The notes under the pieces were generated by a model. The model was not told where the DNA came from and did not search any database. It saw only the letters and a program-made list of their open reading frames with translations. Below, piece by piece: positions 24,301-33,033 of a stretch of 64,000 bases of DNA. Positions within the stretch are counted from its first letter, which is position 1; every line of letters starts with the position of its first letter. Origin of the DNA: an uncultured Verrucomicrobiota bacterium (GTDB lineage Bacteria; Verrucomicrobiota; Verrucomicrobiia; Opitutales; Seribacteraceae); the NCBI GenBank assembly GCA_902580225.1, contig CACHJU010000009.1:1-64000 (forward strand), given 5' to 3'. The translations under genes were made by a program, and so were the position numbers.

Positions 24301-24571
24301 TTGCCTCGAAGTGACCAAAATCCCTCATACGATCGAAAAGAGTGTTGCCAATCAAAGCAATGCGATCCCTTTCCTCTAGCTTTAAGGGTAGTTTGGATGA
24401 GATAGGAGTGGCAAATTGAGGCCTTTCCGCATTGGACGCAAACATTGCGTATTTCAATAAGTCCTCCTCTTCTGAGTGGAGGTTAATTGAGAGGAAAAAT
24501 GCAAGTAGCCCAAAAAAAGAAACGCCTTTGCTTTTGAATATGGGAAAAATTTTGGTCTTAATAAATTTCAT
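21362..24571 (-). CDS. multidomain SGNH hydrolase / PVC propeller / HEAT / cupredoxin protein
   Basis: A 1069-residue exported protein. After a signal segment (about 16-32), an SGNH/GDSL-like domain spans about 70-270 (IALIGNTLFDRM; FGFNESFDG; NGVHLNASGY with the catalytic Asp/His region replaced or unclear). A beta-propeller of the PVC membrane-bound dehydrogenase type spans about 375-700 (FEVSLFASEEQFPDI, WVSCSTTYPHVYPG, DLRYGPGGAMYVCDW). HEAT-like helices follow (about 735-870). The C terminus (about 960-1069) is a cupredoxin with His in TPHNFVLVQP and Cys, His and Met in YLCSFPGHWTIM, the type-1 copper set. It probably oxidises sugars and passes electrons to copper. It heads the sulfatase operon. 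Confidence 0.82.
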   Translation of the reverse strand: MKFIKTKIFPIFKSKGVSFFGLLAFFLSINLHSEEEDLLKYAMFASNAERPQFATPISSKLPLKLEERDRIALIGNTLFDRMRDFGHFEAMLQQAHPDLNLIVRNLAWSADEIDLQPRPDNFADTEQHLTAMKADIIIAAFGFNESFDGKKELSSFETRLANYLLNLRSKSYNGKSAPSVILVSPIANENVRGVQAADRNNPNIKAYCRSMKKVAIFQEVGFVNVFNQTAAEMLMNRDNLTINGVHLNASGYSKFAKILFTGLFDKKAPIISEDIRAAVIEKNRQHFYRYRPLNTFYYTGGRKGSYGYLDFLPAMRNFDRMTENRDKQIHRLSQGKRPSPIIDDSNVPPLPITKQSRGANKWMSAQDEKAAFKIDPRFEVSLFASEEQFPDIACPIQMRWDGQGRMWVSCSTTYPHVYPGQAPNDKIVILEDLDKDGKADQCSVWAEGLNVPLSFEFGNGGVYVSEEPHMTFLKDTNGDGKADLREIPLTGFGCEDSHHALHDFAWTPDGDLIFRESVFHHTQVETPYGPVRQQNSGWFAWEPKLHRLTAFGTHPSTNPWGVTFDDWGQHVASYPIFASAHHALDPPYPEQHPRPSGLQAYSGVCGQEFIDFPNWPKEMQGMMVKVRYKSTNRVELLKWKEYEYGYEEEYVSDIIFSTNLSFIPVDLRYGPGGAMYVCDWYNPVKGHAQYSLRDERRDRKSGRIWRIMPKEAKPVNPPKITGASLPQLLNLLKRHEYRYRYWAKREIREMKPIKVKKALDQWVKNLDPNDPRHRHHQVEAMWAYRNVEQSNIPLLSELLRCGNHNARAAAVRQLRYWHSLTNKGDAMLREAARDKNGLVRLEAAIACSYIGSKNAFEALKIVCSLPNDKHLSYAIKTSLGSAPMRKFWNPDALEKNQPLLYAFLNKQKMAEKMAEKSKADSKFDRQKSLLKVKVSCMKERMLFSVELMAKPNLGEYKKSSDGDITAKTNQPIRIEFNNPDATPHNFVLVQPDSLEEVGLAANDMAKDPIAAKNGQFIPRSNKIIAHTKMLKQGEKEFLRFKAPKKPGIYPYLCSFPGHWTIMKGNLIVK

Positions 24572-24833
24572 TTAATTTTTTAATTCAAGTTATCTGATCA
24601 AGTTTGGGCACGCCGAAGGTTTATTTCCTAATTTTTTACATTTCATCGGAAGTTAAATCACTTTAATTTAATTCAAGCGATTAAGGGCAATTACAATATA
24701 TGTTTCAACCGTCAAAACCCATTCATTGAAGATTAAAAAAGAAAACCGATTTCAAGAAAACCTCAAAAATTCAACTACAAAGCCAAATTTAAAAGGTCTT
24801 AGCGAGACACTAAATCGTACGAAATCAAGTTCG

Positions 24834-25631
24834 TTATCGATTTATTTGAATCGAGATTCCCCTTCCCCGTGTATGAGACCGTGTCATACCTGAATATCCT
24901 CCGTTTGTTAGCCCAAATCCATCTATGCTGATTCCTCCCATGTAGGAATTGACAAAAACGGGAGCGGGACCTCGGGGCAAAACAATCACTGGATTTGGAT
25001 TTTGGTTTTTGCCCAAGACTACAATTCTTTGGGGTTGTTGGTAAAGAATAGGTCCTCCAACGCTGGGCAGACCGTACAAATTCCCGGGGGAAACGAACGC
25101 AACACCATCATTTCGACTGACGGACTGAGCGGTTTGAAAGGATATGCTTGCACGCCAATTGTCCTCGATTAAATCAAAATTCACTCTCGTTGCGTTAAAA
25201 CGGCTAAATGCTCGGTCTAATTTGTCATACCCGTTCACCCAGGCAAGAAAAGGGGTTGGCCCATTTCCTGTAATAAACGGAGGCAGTCCGGGCTGATATA
25301 AAACCGTTTGACCATACCCTACCCCACCGGAGTTTAAGATTTTAAGAAACATCTGAAGGTGACCAGGGTATTCCTTGCCCACATAAAGATAGTTTTCATT
25401 GGCACCTTCAAGCCACTTTAAAGCATAAGCCTGATCTTCCGCGCTAAAGGAAGAAAGCTTACTGTTGAATGATTTTCCATCTTTCCGGATAATACTAATG
25501 ATGCCTGTTTTTTTATCATAGGCAGTAATGGAAGCCTCGATCTTACGAACTCCGTCCGAACTCGTGAATGTGCGGGCATCCACAACCGAAAAAACTAGAA
25601 GTAGGCAAAGTATATGCTTAAATAAAGGCAT
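24834..25631 (-). CDS. SLA1-domain secreted protein
   Basis: A 265-residue protein. The start MPLFKHILCLLLVFSVVDA, 15 codons inside the longest frame, gives a normal signal peptide. Residues about 20-75 form an SLA1 homology-like domain (RTFTSSDGVRKIEASITAYD, then SFSAEDQAYALKWL), common in PVC exported proteins. The remainder is Gly/Pro/Asn-rich without recognised motifs. Function is unknown. Intergenic sequence 24572-24833 shows no feature. Confidence 0.68.
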   Translation of the reverse strand: MPLFKHILCLLLVFSVVDARTFTSSDGVRKIEASITAYDKKTGIISIIRKDGKSFNSKLSSFSAEDQAYALKWLEGANENYLYVGKEYPGHLQMFLKILNSGGVGYGQTVLYQPGLPPFITGNGPTPFLAWVNGYDKLDRAFSRFNATRVNFDLIEDNWRASISFQTAQSVSRNDGVAFVSPGNLYGLPSVGGPILYQQPQRIVVLGKNQNPNPVIVLPRGPAPVFVNSYMGGISIDGFGLTNGGYSGMTRSHTRGRGISIQINR

Positions 25632-25757
25632 CACAAAATATTCTAATCCCAAACCTGATAAATCGTCAAACCGCAAGCGTGTTTTTTAAGCTTGTGCAAT
25701 TCTAAGGCAAGACTTCGAATGTCGATTCTAACTTCCTATTAAACTAAGCGATCATCC

Positions 25758-27251
25758 ATGAAAGTAACTTTATTCTTCTCCTTTATCCTCTCTGTTTTTA
25801 CCGCCAATCAGAATTTAATATCCCGGGAACTACCCTTTGGGACCAAGCCTAACATCGTTCTCATGATCACGGATGACCAGGGTTATGGTCCCATTGGAAA
25901 GCATGGTAATCCTTGGATCAAGACTCCTAATCTGGATAAACTGCATGGCCAAAGCACCCGCTTTGAGAGGTTTCTGGTCAGTCCGACCTGTTCGCCTACC
26001 CGTGCCGCCCTTATGTCTGGTCGACACCCGATGAAAAATGGAATTACGCATACTATCCTGGAACGGGAAAGGATGGCATTAAGTACGGTGACCCTCCCGC
26101 AGGTACTGTCGAAGGCGGGTTATGTTTCAGGGATATTTGGTAAGTGGCATTTAGGTGATGAAGAGCCCTACCAACCACACAAACGCGGTTTTGATGAAGC
26201 CTTTATCCATGGAGCGGGTGGAATTGGACAGAAATTTAATTGCTCCTGTGCCGATGTCCCGGGAAACAAATATTTTGATCCGACGATCAGGCACAATGGT
26301 TCCTTCGTGAAGACCAAGGGTTATTGCACTGACTTATTTTTCACGGCGGGAATGGGATGGATCAAAAAGATCAAGGATGAAGGAAAGCCATTCTTTGCCT
26401 ACATCAACACCAATGCACCTCATGGCCCTTTCATCGCTCCGCCTCATAATGCCAAGCGATTCAAAGATCTTGGTTTCTCTGAAAGAGATGCCGGTTTTTA
26501 TGGTATGATCGAAAATATTGACGAGAATATGGGGAGACTCATGACCAAGCTTGATCAATGGGGCCTAAGTAAAAACACCATGTTGATTTTTATGTCTGAT
26601 AATGGCTCGGTTGGCTCGATGGTGCGAGAAGGAGCTAAATTGGGTACATCCGAGGACGAGAAACCCATGGAAGGATTCAACGCCGGTATGAGGGGCTCCA
26701 AGGGTTCACCTGACGAGGGTGGAGTCCGCGTTCCATTCTTCGTTCGCTGGTCAGGTAAATTTGAATCGGATCAAGCGGTCGAAAAGATTTCCGCACATAT
26801 TGATCTTTTACCCACCCTTGCGGATATAGCAGGAATTGATAAGTTGCCCAAGGGTCAAGTCGAAGGACGCAGTCTTGTTCCCCTACTTAAAAATCCACAG
26901 GCTAAATGGAAGGACCGCTATCTTTTTACGCAAGGTGCCCGTTGGAAGACCGGTTCCGAACCCACGGATCATATGTGGAAGCGTTTCGCAGTCAGGAATG
27001 AGCGTTACCGCCTTGTGGAGAACAAGCTCTACGATATGAAAAAAGATCCCTCACAACTAGTGGATATAGCGGATAAGCATCCTAAATTGGTTCAGTCGAT
27101 GCGAAGGGAATATGAGAAGTTCTGGAAAGAAGCCCGTCCACTAATGGTGAATGAAGATGTGCCCATGTCCCCTACCCAGCCCTACCATCTCTTGCATGCT
27201 AGGCAGTTGAAGAACGGCGGTATTCCGAAATGGAAAACTCCGCAACTCTAA
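25758..27251 (+). CDS. sulfatase (CSPTR type)
   Basis: Secreted sulfatase of 497 residues with signal peptide (about 1-17). Metal site TKPNIVLMITDDQGYG; formylglycine motif TCSPTRAALMSGRHP at about 78; GKWHLGDEEPYQPHKRGFDEA; NTNAPHGPFIAPP; LIFMSDNGSVGS. The sequence is close to the family acting on anionic polysaccharides, but the substrate cannot be read from it. A later GGVRVPFFVRW element is typical. It is divergent from the SLA1 gene and 68 bases ahead of the DUF1549 gene. Confidence 0.9.
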   Translation: MKVTLFFSFILSVFTANQNLISRELPFGTKPNIVLMITDDQGYGPIGKHGNPWIKTPNLDKLHGQSTRFERFLVSPTCSPTRAALMSGRHPMKNGITHTILERERMALSTVTLPQVLSKAGYVSGIFGKWHLGDEEPYQPHKRGFDEAFIHGAGGIGQKFNCSCADVPGNKYFDPTIRHNGSFVKTKGYCTDLFFTAGMGWIKKIKDEGKPFFAYINTNAPHGPFIAPPHNAKRFKDLGFSERDAGFYGMIENIDENMGRLMTKLDQWGLSKNTMLIFMSDNGSVGSMVREGAKLGTSEDEKPMEGFNAGMRGSKGSPDEGGVRVPFFVRWSGKFESDQAVEKISAHIDLLPTLADIAGIDKLPKGQVEGRSLVPLLKNPQAKWKDRYLFTQGARWKTGSEPTDHMWKRFAVRNERYRLVENKLYDMKKDPSQLVDIADKHPKLVQSMRREYEKFWKEARPLMVNEDVPMSPTQPYHLLHARQLKNGGIPKWKTPQL

Positions 27252-27319
27252 AGGTTCAACCACCAACCAAAAAATTAGCACAACCGTAGGTGTGAATTTG
27301 ACTTTAATATCTGTTTTTG

Positions 27320-29824
27320 ATGGTTAGATTTAAATCTGCTATGTATTTTCTTTCTCGAATAGTCATTCTTTTTTGGATTTTCCGGTTTGTATGTTTGAAT
27401 TTTAATTTGGAAGCTGAAGTTAAAGAACGGAATTTCTGGGCTTTTAAACCAATTAAACATCATATGGTTCCGACAGTTGAGGATGAAACATGGTCCACTG
27501 ATCCAATTGACTCTTTCATTTTAGCAAAATTGGAGGCAAAAAAAATAAATCCTGCTCCAGTTGCGGATAAACACACATTATTAAGAAGAGTTTATTTTGA
27601 CCTTATCGGACTGCCTCCAAGTCCGAGTCAAATTGATGAATTTATATCAGATCACTCTTCGAATGCTTATTCAAAAGTGGTGGAAAAATTACTTGCATCT
27701 CGAAGGTTTGGGGAAAGATGGGGACGGCATTGGCTCGATGTTGCCCGCTATGCAGATACTACTGGTGGAGGCCGAAACAATCCTTTTCCGAATGCAAGCC
27801 GGTATCGTGATTATGTGATAAACAGTTTTAACCAAGACAAACCATTTGATCGTTTTATCATGGAGCAAATTGCGGGCGATTTATTGCCTTCAAAATCTGA
27901 ACTGGAATACAATGAAAATCTTACCGGTACGGGTTTTTTAGCTCTTGGACCACATAATTATGAACTTCAGGATAAGGAGCTTTTACGGATGGAAGTTGTG
28001 GATGAGCAACTCAGTACTGTGGGTCAGGCATTTCTTGGAGTTACCATAGGGTGTGCCCGGTGTCACGATCACCCTTTTGACCCTATTTCCATTCAGGACT
28101 ACTATTCAATGGCGGGTATTTTTCGGAGCACGAACAGCTTGGTTCCGGGAAATGTGGCCAGTTTTCATGAACGAGAATTGCGTGACGGTTATAAAGTAGC
28201 CCGTGAAAAACATGATGAAACCCTTACTTCTCTTCAGGAGGACTTAAAGAAAGCAATGGCAGTAATTAAGGCTGCAGGTGGTGAAATTAACCGTAAGCAA
28301 AGGTCTGTGGACCCCCTCACACTTAAAGGAATTGTAATCGATGATACCCAAGCCATACTAGAAGGAGAATGGGTATCTTCAAGCCATACCAGTGGATTTG
28401 TTGGTAAACAATATTTGCACGACAACGCTAAAGAAAAAGGAAGTAAATCGATTTCTTTCAAAGCAAACATTCCTGTAAAGGGAGAATATGAGGTTCAAGT
28501 CTCCTACAGTCATGGAAAAAACCGGTCGATGAAAGTACCCGTTACCGTGATGCATGCAAATGGTGAACAAAAAGTCTACATCGATCAAACGAAACCACCC
28601 TCCATTCTAGGTGTATTTACCTCCCTGGGTATTTTTACTTTTGATCAAAGGGAAAGTGATGTGGTTCAAATCACTACTGAAGGAACAATTCGCCATGTGA
28701 TTGCGGATGCAGTTCGTTTGGTTTCCATAAAAGAGCAAAAACAAACTAATGTAATTTCACTTGACCAATACATTGATCCTGAGAAAGGGCTACTTTCCAA
28801 AGAACGGCTAAAAAATGCTGAAAGACAGGTAAAGAAATTAAAACAGGAAATGGAAGACCTCAAAAAGAACGCTCCTCCCAAAGTACAAAAAGTAATGTCC
28901 GTACGGGAGCATAAAAATACGAGCGATTCTATGGTCCATCTTCGTGGGGAAATACGATCTCCGGGTTCAGTTGTTCCAAGAGGATTTTTAGTTGTTGCCA
29001 CCCCTAAAAACAGATCTTCATTCGCGAAAATTCCAGATGGCGCAAGTGGGCGCCTGCAACTTGCTAAATGGGTTGCTTCTTCTGACAATCCACTCACTGC
29101 ACGGGTTTTTGTAAATCGTATCTGGCATCATCTATTCGGTCAGGGAATCGTTCGGAGCACGGATAACTTTGGTAAAATGGGAGATCGTCCTTCTCATCCA
29201 AAACTGTTGGATTATCTTGCCCAATTTTTTATCCAAAATAAATGGTCTGTGAAATTACTAATTCAAAAGGTTGTCCTCACCAAGACTTACAAAATGTCTT
29301 CGTCTCAATACTCGAAAAAAGATTCCAATAATGAGCTGTTTTCCAGGCAGAACCGGCGTCGTTTGCAAGCCGAAGCAATAAGGGATGCGATACTCTTAAC
29401 TACGGGAAAAATTTCTTTTGAAAATTCTGAAATCAATGAAAATCGCTCGTTATTTAAAAAAATTGACCGTAATGAAATTCCTGAAATCTTTGATGTTTTT
29501 GACTATCCAAATCCAGGATTAGTGACTGGTAAACGCAACACAAGTATTGTCCCTACCCAGGCGTTGTTTATGATGAACAATGAATTTGTTATAAAACATG
29601 CAGGGTTGGTGGGAGAAAAAATTCACGCAGATAAAAATTTGGGAACTGAACAGAAAATAAAATTGGCTTTTTTAACCTGCTTAGGTCGGGAACCTCATGA
29701 AAAGGAGAGGAAGCTTGCAGTAGAATATTTGAAACGAAGCACAAATAAAAAAGAAGGCAGTATCGCAATAGATGGACTTGTACATTCCCTATTTGCATGC
29801 TTGGATTTTCGCTATTTGAATTGA
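27320..29824 (+). CDS. DUF1549/DUF1553 (PSCyt2/PSD1) protein with golvesin-like domain
   Basis: An 834-residue exported protein. After a signal segment (FLSRIVILFWIFRFVCLNFN) comes WAFKPIKHHMVP, then the PSCyt2 domain (LLRRVYFDLIGLPPSPSQID, RFGERWGRHWLDVARYADT) containing GCARCHDHPFDPI at about 243. A golvesin/xanthan-lyase-type binding domain is inserted at about 340-470 (GFVGKQYLHDNAKEKGSKSI). A coiled coil and the PSD1 domain follow (about 575-834: RVFVNRIWHHLFGQGIVRST, NRRRLQAEAIRDAIL). The usual N-terminal PSCyt1 haem domain is missing. The family always pairs with DUF1501, as here, and probably handles polysaccharide oxidation. Start ATG preferred over the adjacent TTG. Confidence 0.88.
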   Translation: MVRFKSAMYFLSRIVILFWIFRFVCLNFNLEAEVKERNFWAFKPIKHHMVPTVEDETWSTDPIDSFILAKLEAKKINPAPVADKHTLLRRVYFDLIGLPPSPSQIDEFISDHSSNAYSKVVEKLLASRRFGERWGRHWLDVARYADTTGGGRNNPFPNASRYRDYVINSFNQDKPFDRFIMEQIAGDLLPSKSELEYNENLTGTGFLALGPHNYELQDKELLRMEVVDEQLSTVGQAFLGVTIGCARCHDHPFDPISIQDYYSMAGIFRSTNSLVPGNVASFHERELRDGYKVAREKHDETLTSLQEDLKKAMAVIKAAGGEINRKQRSVDPLTLKGIVIDDTQAILEGEWVSSSHTSGFVGKQYLHDNAKEKGSKSISFKANIPVKGEYEVQVSYSHGKNRSMKVPVTVMHANGEQKVYIDQTKPPSILGVFTSLGIFTFDQRESDVVQITTEGTIRHVIADAVRLVSIKEQKQTNVISLDQYIDPEKGLLSKERLKNAERQVKKLKQEMEDLKKNAPPKVQKVMSVREHKNTSDSMVHLRGEIRSPGSVVPRGFLVVATPKNRSSFAKIPDGASGRLQLAKWVASSDNPLTARVFVNRIWHHLFGQGIVRSTDNFGKMGDRPSHPKLLDYLAQFFIQNKWSVKLLIQKVVLTKTYKMSSSQYSKKDSNNELFSRQNRRRLQAEAIRDAILLTTGKISFENSEINENRSLFKKIDRNEIPEIFDVFDYPNPGLVTGKRNTSIVPTQALFMMNNEFVIKHAGLVGEKIHADKNLGTEQKIKLAFLTCLGREPHEKERKLAVEYLKRSTNKKEGSIAIDGLVHSLFACLDFRYLN

Positions 29825-29840
29825 TGTACTTCTATTCAAG

Positions 29841-31256
29841 ATGAATAAATATGCTAGTGATTTATCCCGCAGGAATTTACTGAAATCAGTTGCCTGTGGG
29901 TTCGGATCCCTTGCCCTGAGCGGACTTCAGCAGGCGAATGCCTTATACTCAAACTCTTTGCTTGCAAGGACAGCATTGTTTCCCCAAAGGGCGAAGCGGG
30001 TAATTTTTATTTTTATGGCCGGCGGACCCAGTCATGTTGATACATTTGATTATAAACCAGAACTTCTTGCGAATGACGGAAAGAAGATCGATTTTGTCGG
30101 GGTTCGCACCAACACCTTTGGAAAAGCGAGTAAACGAACATTAATGAAACCGCTCTGGGATTTTAAGCAGTACGGAGAGTGTGGTAAGCATGTTTCGTCT
30201 TTATTTCCCAATATTGCCAAACATGTTGATGATTTGGCTTTCGTTCACTCTATGCATACCGAGGGAGTTGCTCACGGTCCTTCCACCCTGTTTATGCATA
30301 CCGGTGCAACTAACTTGGTTCGGCCATCGATGGGGAGTTGGATTTCATACGGACTGGGAACGGAGAATCAAAACCTCCCCGCATTTGTCACGATTTCTCC
30401 ATCCTCAAGTAAAGGAGGTCCCCGAAATTATGGGAATGCTTTTTTACCATCCATTCATCAGGGAACAGCATTAGGGAGAGCAGGTAATGTAGCTGACGCC
30501 AAAATAAGAAATGTTGAAAATCCGATGCTCAATAGCGAACAGAAAAAAAACAGATTTAATCTTTTACAGGGCCTGAACGCCGTCCAGTCCGATTCACTTT
30601 CCAATGATGATAACTTTGAGGCAACTATTCAGAATTACGAGCTTGCTTGGCGAATGCAAATGGAAGCGCCCGAATTAACGGATCTAACGCAAGAATCAAA
30701 GTTGACTCAAAGAATTTATGGAATCGATCAGAAAGAGACTGAAGATTTCGGCAAGCAATGCTTGCTTGCGAGAAGAATGGTTGAACGGGGGGTCCGATTT
30801 GTGAGTATCAATTACTCCGATGAATCCGCAAATCCCCGTTGGGACCAACATAGTAATCTTCCAAAGCATTCAGTTCACGCAAGAGCTACGGATAAACCCG
30901 TTGCCGGCTTATTGCAGGATCTTAAGGCAAGAGGTCTACTCGAGGATACCTTGGTCTGGTGGGGTGGAGAATTCGGACGGACTTCCTTTTCACAAAATAA
31001 GGATGGCCGGGATCATAATCCACGTGGATTTACTATTTTTCTCGCCGGTGGCGGTATCACACCAGGAGTTTCGCATGGCTCAACCGATGAAATTGGTGGA
31101 GTTGCTGTCGATAAGTGCGTGCACATGCATGATTTACATGCGACCATTCTTCATGCCTTAGGGCTTGACCATGAAAAACTAACCTATCGTCATTCTGGGC
31201 GTGATTTCCGCCTAACGGATGTACATGGTCGTGTAATCAAAGAATTATTTTCTTAA
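29841..31256 (+). CDS. DUF1501 family Tat-exported protein
   Basis: A 471-residue protein with a twin-arginine leader (SRRNLLKSVACGFGSLALSG), so it is exported folded. The alkaline-phosphatase-like DUF1501 fold shows VIFIFMAGGPSHVDTFDYKP, MHTEGVAHGPSTLFMHTG, WWGGEFGRTSFSQNKDGRDH and HMHDLHATILHALGLDH, giving several metal-ligand candidates. It lies 16 bases after the DUF1549/1553 gene, the constant pairing in Planctomycetota and Verrucomicrobiota. The biochemical role of the pair is not established. Confidence 0.9.
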   Translation: MNKYASDLSRRNLLKSVACGFGSLALSGLQQANALYSNSLLARTALFPQRAKRVIFIFMAGGPSHVDTFDYKPELLANDGKKIDFVGVRTNTFGKASKRTLMKPLWDFKQYGECGKHVSSLFPNIAKHVDDLAFVHSMHTEGVAHGPSTLFMHTGATNLVRPSMGSWISYGLGTENQNLPAFVTISPSSSKGGPRNYGNAFLPSIHQGTALGRAGNVADAKIRNVENPMLNSEQKKNRFNLLQGLNAVQSDSLSNDDNFEATIQNYELAWRMQMEAPELTDLTQESKLTQRIYGIDQKETEDFGKQCLLARRMVERGVRFVSINYSDESANPRWDQHSNLPKHSVHARATDKPVAGLLQDLKARGLLEDTLVWWGGEFGRTSFSQNKDGRDHNPRGFTIFLAGGGITPGVSHGSTDEIGGVAVDKCVHMHDLHATILHALGLDHEKLTYRHSGRDFRLTDVHGRVIKELFS

Positions 31257-31434
31257 AATTTTCTTCATGAACCTCTTTGAAATTAAATTTATTAGAAAAA
31301 TTGAAAGAGTTGGTAGGTAATTCTGATTTATCATTTGATTTTCGGTATGAATTGTAATTGTAAAGTGCTTGCAAGATTTCTTTGATGGTGTTATCTCTGA
31401 TCGCTTTCTTTAATTTTTGTACCCCTATAATATC
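31257..31434. other. gap before the housekeeping run
   Basis: AT-rich non-coding stretch between DUF1501 and rplY. It contains a weak dyad (CTCTTT with AAAGAG at about 31273-31308) and presumably the promoter for the ribosomal genes. TTGCAAGATTTC...TAATAT-like elements are too degenerate to assign. Confidence 0.3.
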
Positions 31435-32100
31435 ATGTCCGAATTAAGTGATTTAACTATTGAGGTCACGCCTCGTCAGCAAACTGGGCGACAAGCTAGT
31501 AACAAACTTCGTGCTTCCGGCAGGATACCCGCTGTACTTTATGGCAAAGAATTAAACAAATCTCTCTCTCTCGAGGATCGATCTATGAGAATTTTGCTTC
31601 GTAAAGCTTCAGGAACTTCTTCATTGCTTCGATTACTTGGTAGCAAAGGAGAAGATGAACTTGTTTTGATAAAAGATATGCAAATCGATCCGATTAAAAA
31701 TAGCATACTCCATATTGATTTTATACAAGTCAATCGAGGGGAAAATTTACAAACTAAGATTCCTCTCTCTCTGATTGGGGAGGCTGAGGGTGTCAAAACT
31801 GAGGGTGGTATTTTGGAGGTTTTGGTGAACGAGGTTGAAATTCGCTGTCGTCCAAGTAACCTACCCTCTCAAATTGAACTTGATATATCTAGTCTCGCAT
31901 TAGGTGAAAATCTTCAAATCAAAGATTTACCTAATTTGGATGGTGTGGAATATGTTGCAGAATTAGACGGAATGTTAGTTTCATGTGTTGGAAGTGCCGG
32001 TGGTAGATCATCTGCTGAAGATGAAGATGAACCAAATGAATTGGACTCAACAGAAACAGAATCTTCGGATTCTGCTTCGGATGAAACCCCTAAGGATTAG
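31435..32100 (+). CDS. rplY: 50S ribosomal protein L25, CTC form
   Basis: A 221-residue long-form (CTC/TL5) bL25 that binds 5S rRNA. The ATG at 31435 (MSELSDLTIEVTPRQQTGR) is chosen over an upstream in-frame TTG. The N-terminal L25 domain contains SNKLRASGRIPAVLYGKE. The C-terminal beta domain (about 95-185) is followed by an acidic Ser/Glu/Asp tail. It begins a co-directional run through to the HtrA gene, with pth next. Confidence 0.93.
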   Translation: MSELSDLTIEVTPRQQTGRQASNKLRASGRIPAVLYGKELNKSLSLEDRSMRILLRKASGTSSLLRLLGSKGEDELVLIKDMQIDPIKNSILHIDFIQVNRGENLQTKIPLSLIGEAEGVKTEGGILEVLVNEVEIRCRPSNLPSQIELDISSLALGENLQIKDLPNLDGVEYVAELDGMLVSCVGSAGGRSSAEDEDEPNELDSTETESSDSASDETPKD

Positions 32101-32122
32101 CTATTTTCAATTTGAATGAATC

Positions 32123-32716
32123 GTGGAAAATTTTGCAATTATTGGTCTCGGGAATCCTGGACAGGTTTATAATAAAACTCGTCATAACTTGGGTTTTTGG
32201 TTGGTTGATGCAATTGCTGAGAGAGAAAATTTATCATTTCAGACTAGTAAAAGTATGTGTGCAGAACTTCTAATCATGAAACGAGAAGATAATCGAATTC
32301 TTTTACTTAAACCGAAAACATTCATGAACGAAAGTGGTAAATACCTTTCGAAAATATTTTCTTACTTTCGATGCATTCCTGACAACATTGTGGTTATACA
32401 TGATGAATTTACTTTACCTTTTGGAGAAATAAAAATTTCGAAGAGAAAAAGTGCCGGTGGACACAATGGTGTTGCCAGTGTTATAAATTTTATTGGCAAT
32501 TCATTCATACGATTCCGTTTGGGAATTGGCAATAAGCCCCATCCCCAGATGAAATTATCTGATTTTGTTCTTTCTAATTTAACTCTAGAAGAAAATAAAA
32601 TTTTGGAAAATAGAAAAGAAAAACTAATCGATACTTTATATGGTCTCATTGATAATGGCATAGATGTAACAATGAATTTAATTAATCAAACTAAACCTTC
32701 CCAAATATCCTCATGA
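32123..32716 (+). CDS. pth: peptidyl-tRNA hydrolase
   Basis: A 197-residue Pth that frees tRNA from prematurely released peptidyl-tRNA. Motifs: IIGLGNPGQVYNKTRHNLGF with the catalytic His, LLKPKTFMNESG, VIHDEFTLPFGEIKISK and SAGGHNGVASVINFIG. A GTG start is used, immediately matching the family N terminus. Its stop overlaps the rpsF start by four bases (ATGA). rplY-pth adjacency is common. Confidence 0.95.
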   Translation: MENFAIIGLGNPGQVYNKTRHNLGFWLVDAIAERENLSFQTSKSMCAELLIMKREDNRILLLKPKTFMNESGKYLSKIFSYFRCIPDNIVVIHDEFTLPFGEIKISKRKSAGGHNGVASVINFIGNSFIRFRLGIGNKPHPQMKLSDFVLSNLTLEENKILENRKEKLIDTLYGLIDNGIDVTMNLINQTKPSQISS

Positions 32717-33003
32717 ATAAGAGAAACTATTTAGCCACTATTGTCTACGACGCACATGGTGCAGATGGATCCGCCGACGAAATGATTTCTAAACTTAGTG
32801 AAATTATACGCAAAATCGAAGGCGAAGTAACCAAAGTTGACAACCAAGGTTCTCACGATTTCATTTATCCACAAAGCAAGAGTAGAACTTCGGGAACTTT
32901 TCTTCAATTTGAAATCGAGTCAGATCCAGAATTGCCAACTCGCTTAAAAGAAAAGTTAAAGTTAGAGAAAAAGGTTGATCGTATTCTGATCGAGCGCAAA
33001 TAA
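32713..33003 (+). CDS. rpsF: 30S ribosomal protein S6
   Basis: A 96-residue bS6, a component of the small-subunit platform. Family features are NYLATIVYDAHG at the first strand, the central helix ADEMISKLSEIIRKIEGEV, and the C-terminal LKEKLKLEKKVDRILIERK. It overlaps pth by four bases and is followed by ssb, the classical order. Its usual partner rpsR is absent between ssb and rplI. Confidence 0.92.
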   Translation: MNKRNYLATIVYDAHGADGSADEMISKLSEIIRKIEGEVTKVDNQGSHDFIYPQSKSRTSGTFLQFEIESDPELPTRLKEKLKLEKKVDRILIERK

Positions 33004-33033
33004 TATTATTTTTTCAGAAGATTTACTTTTTAA

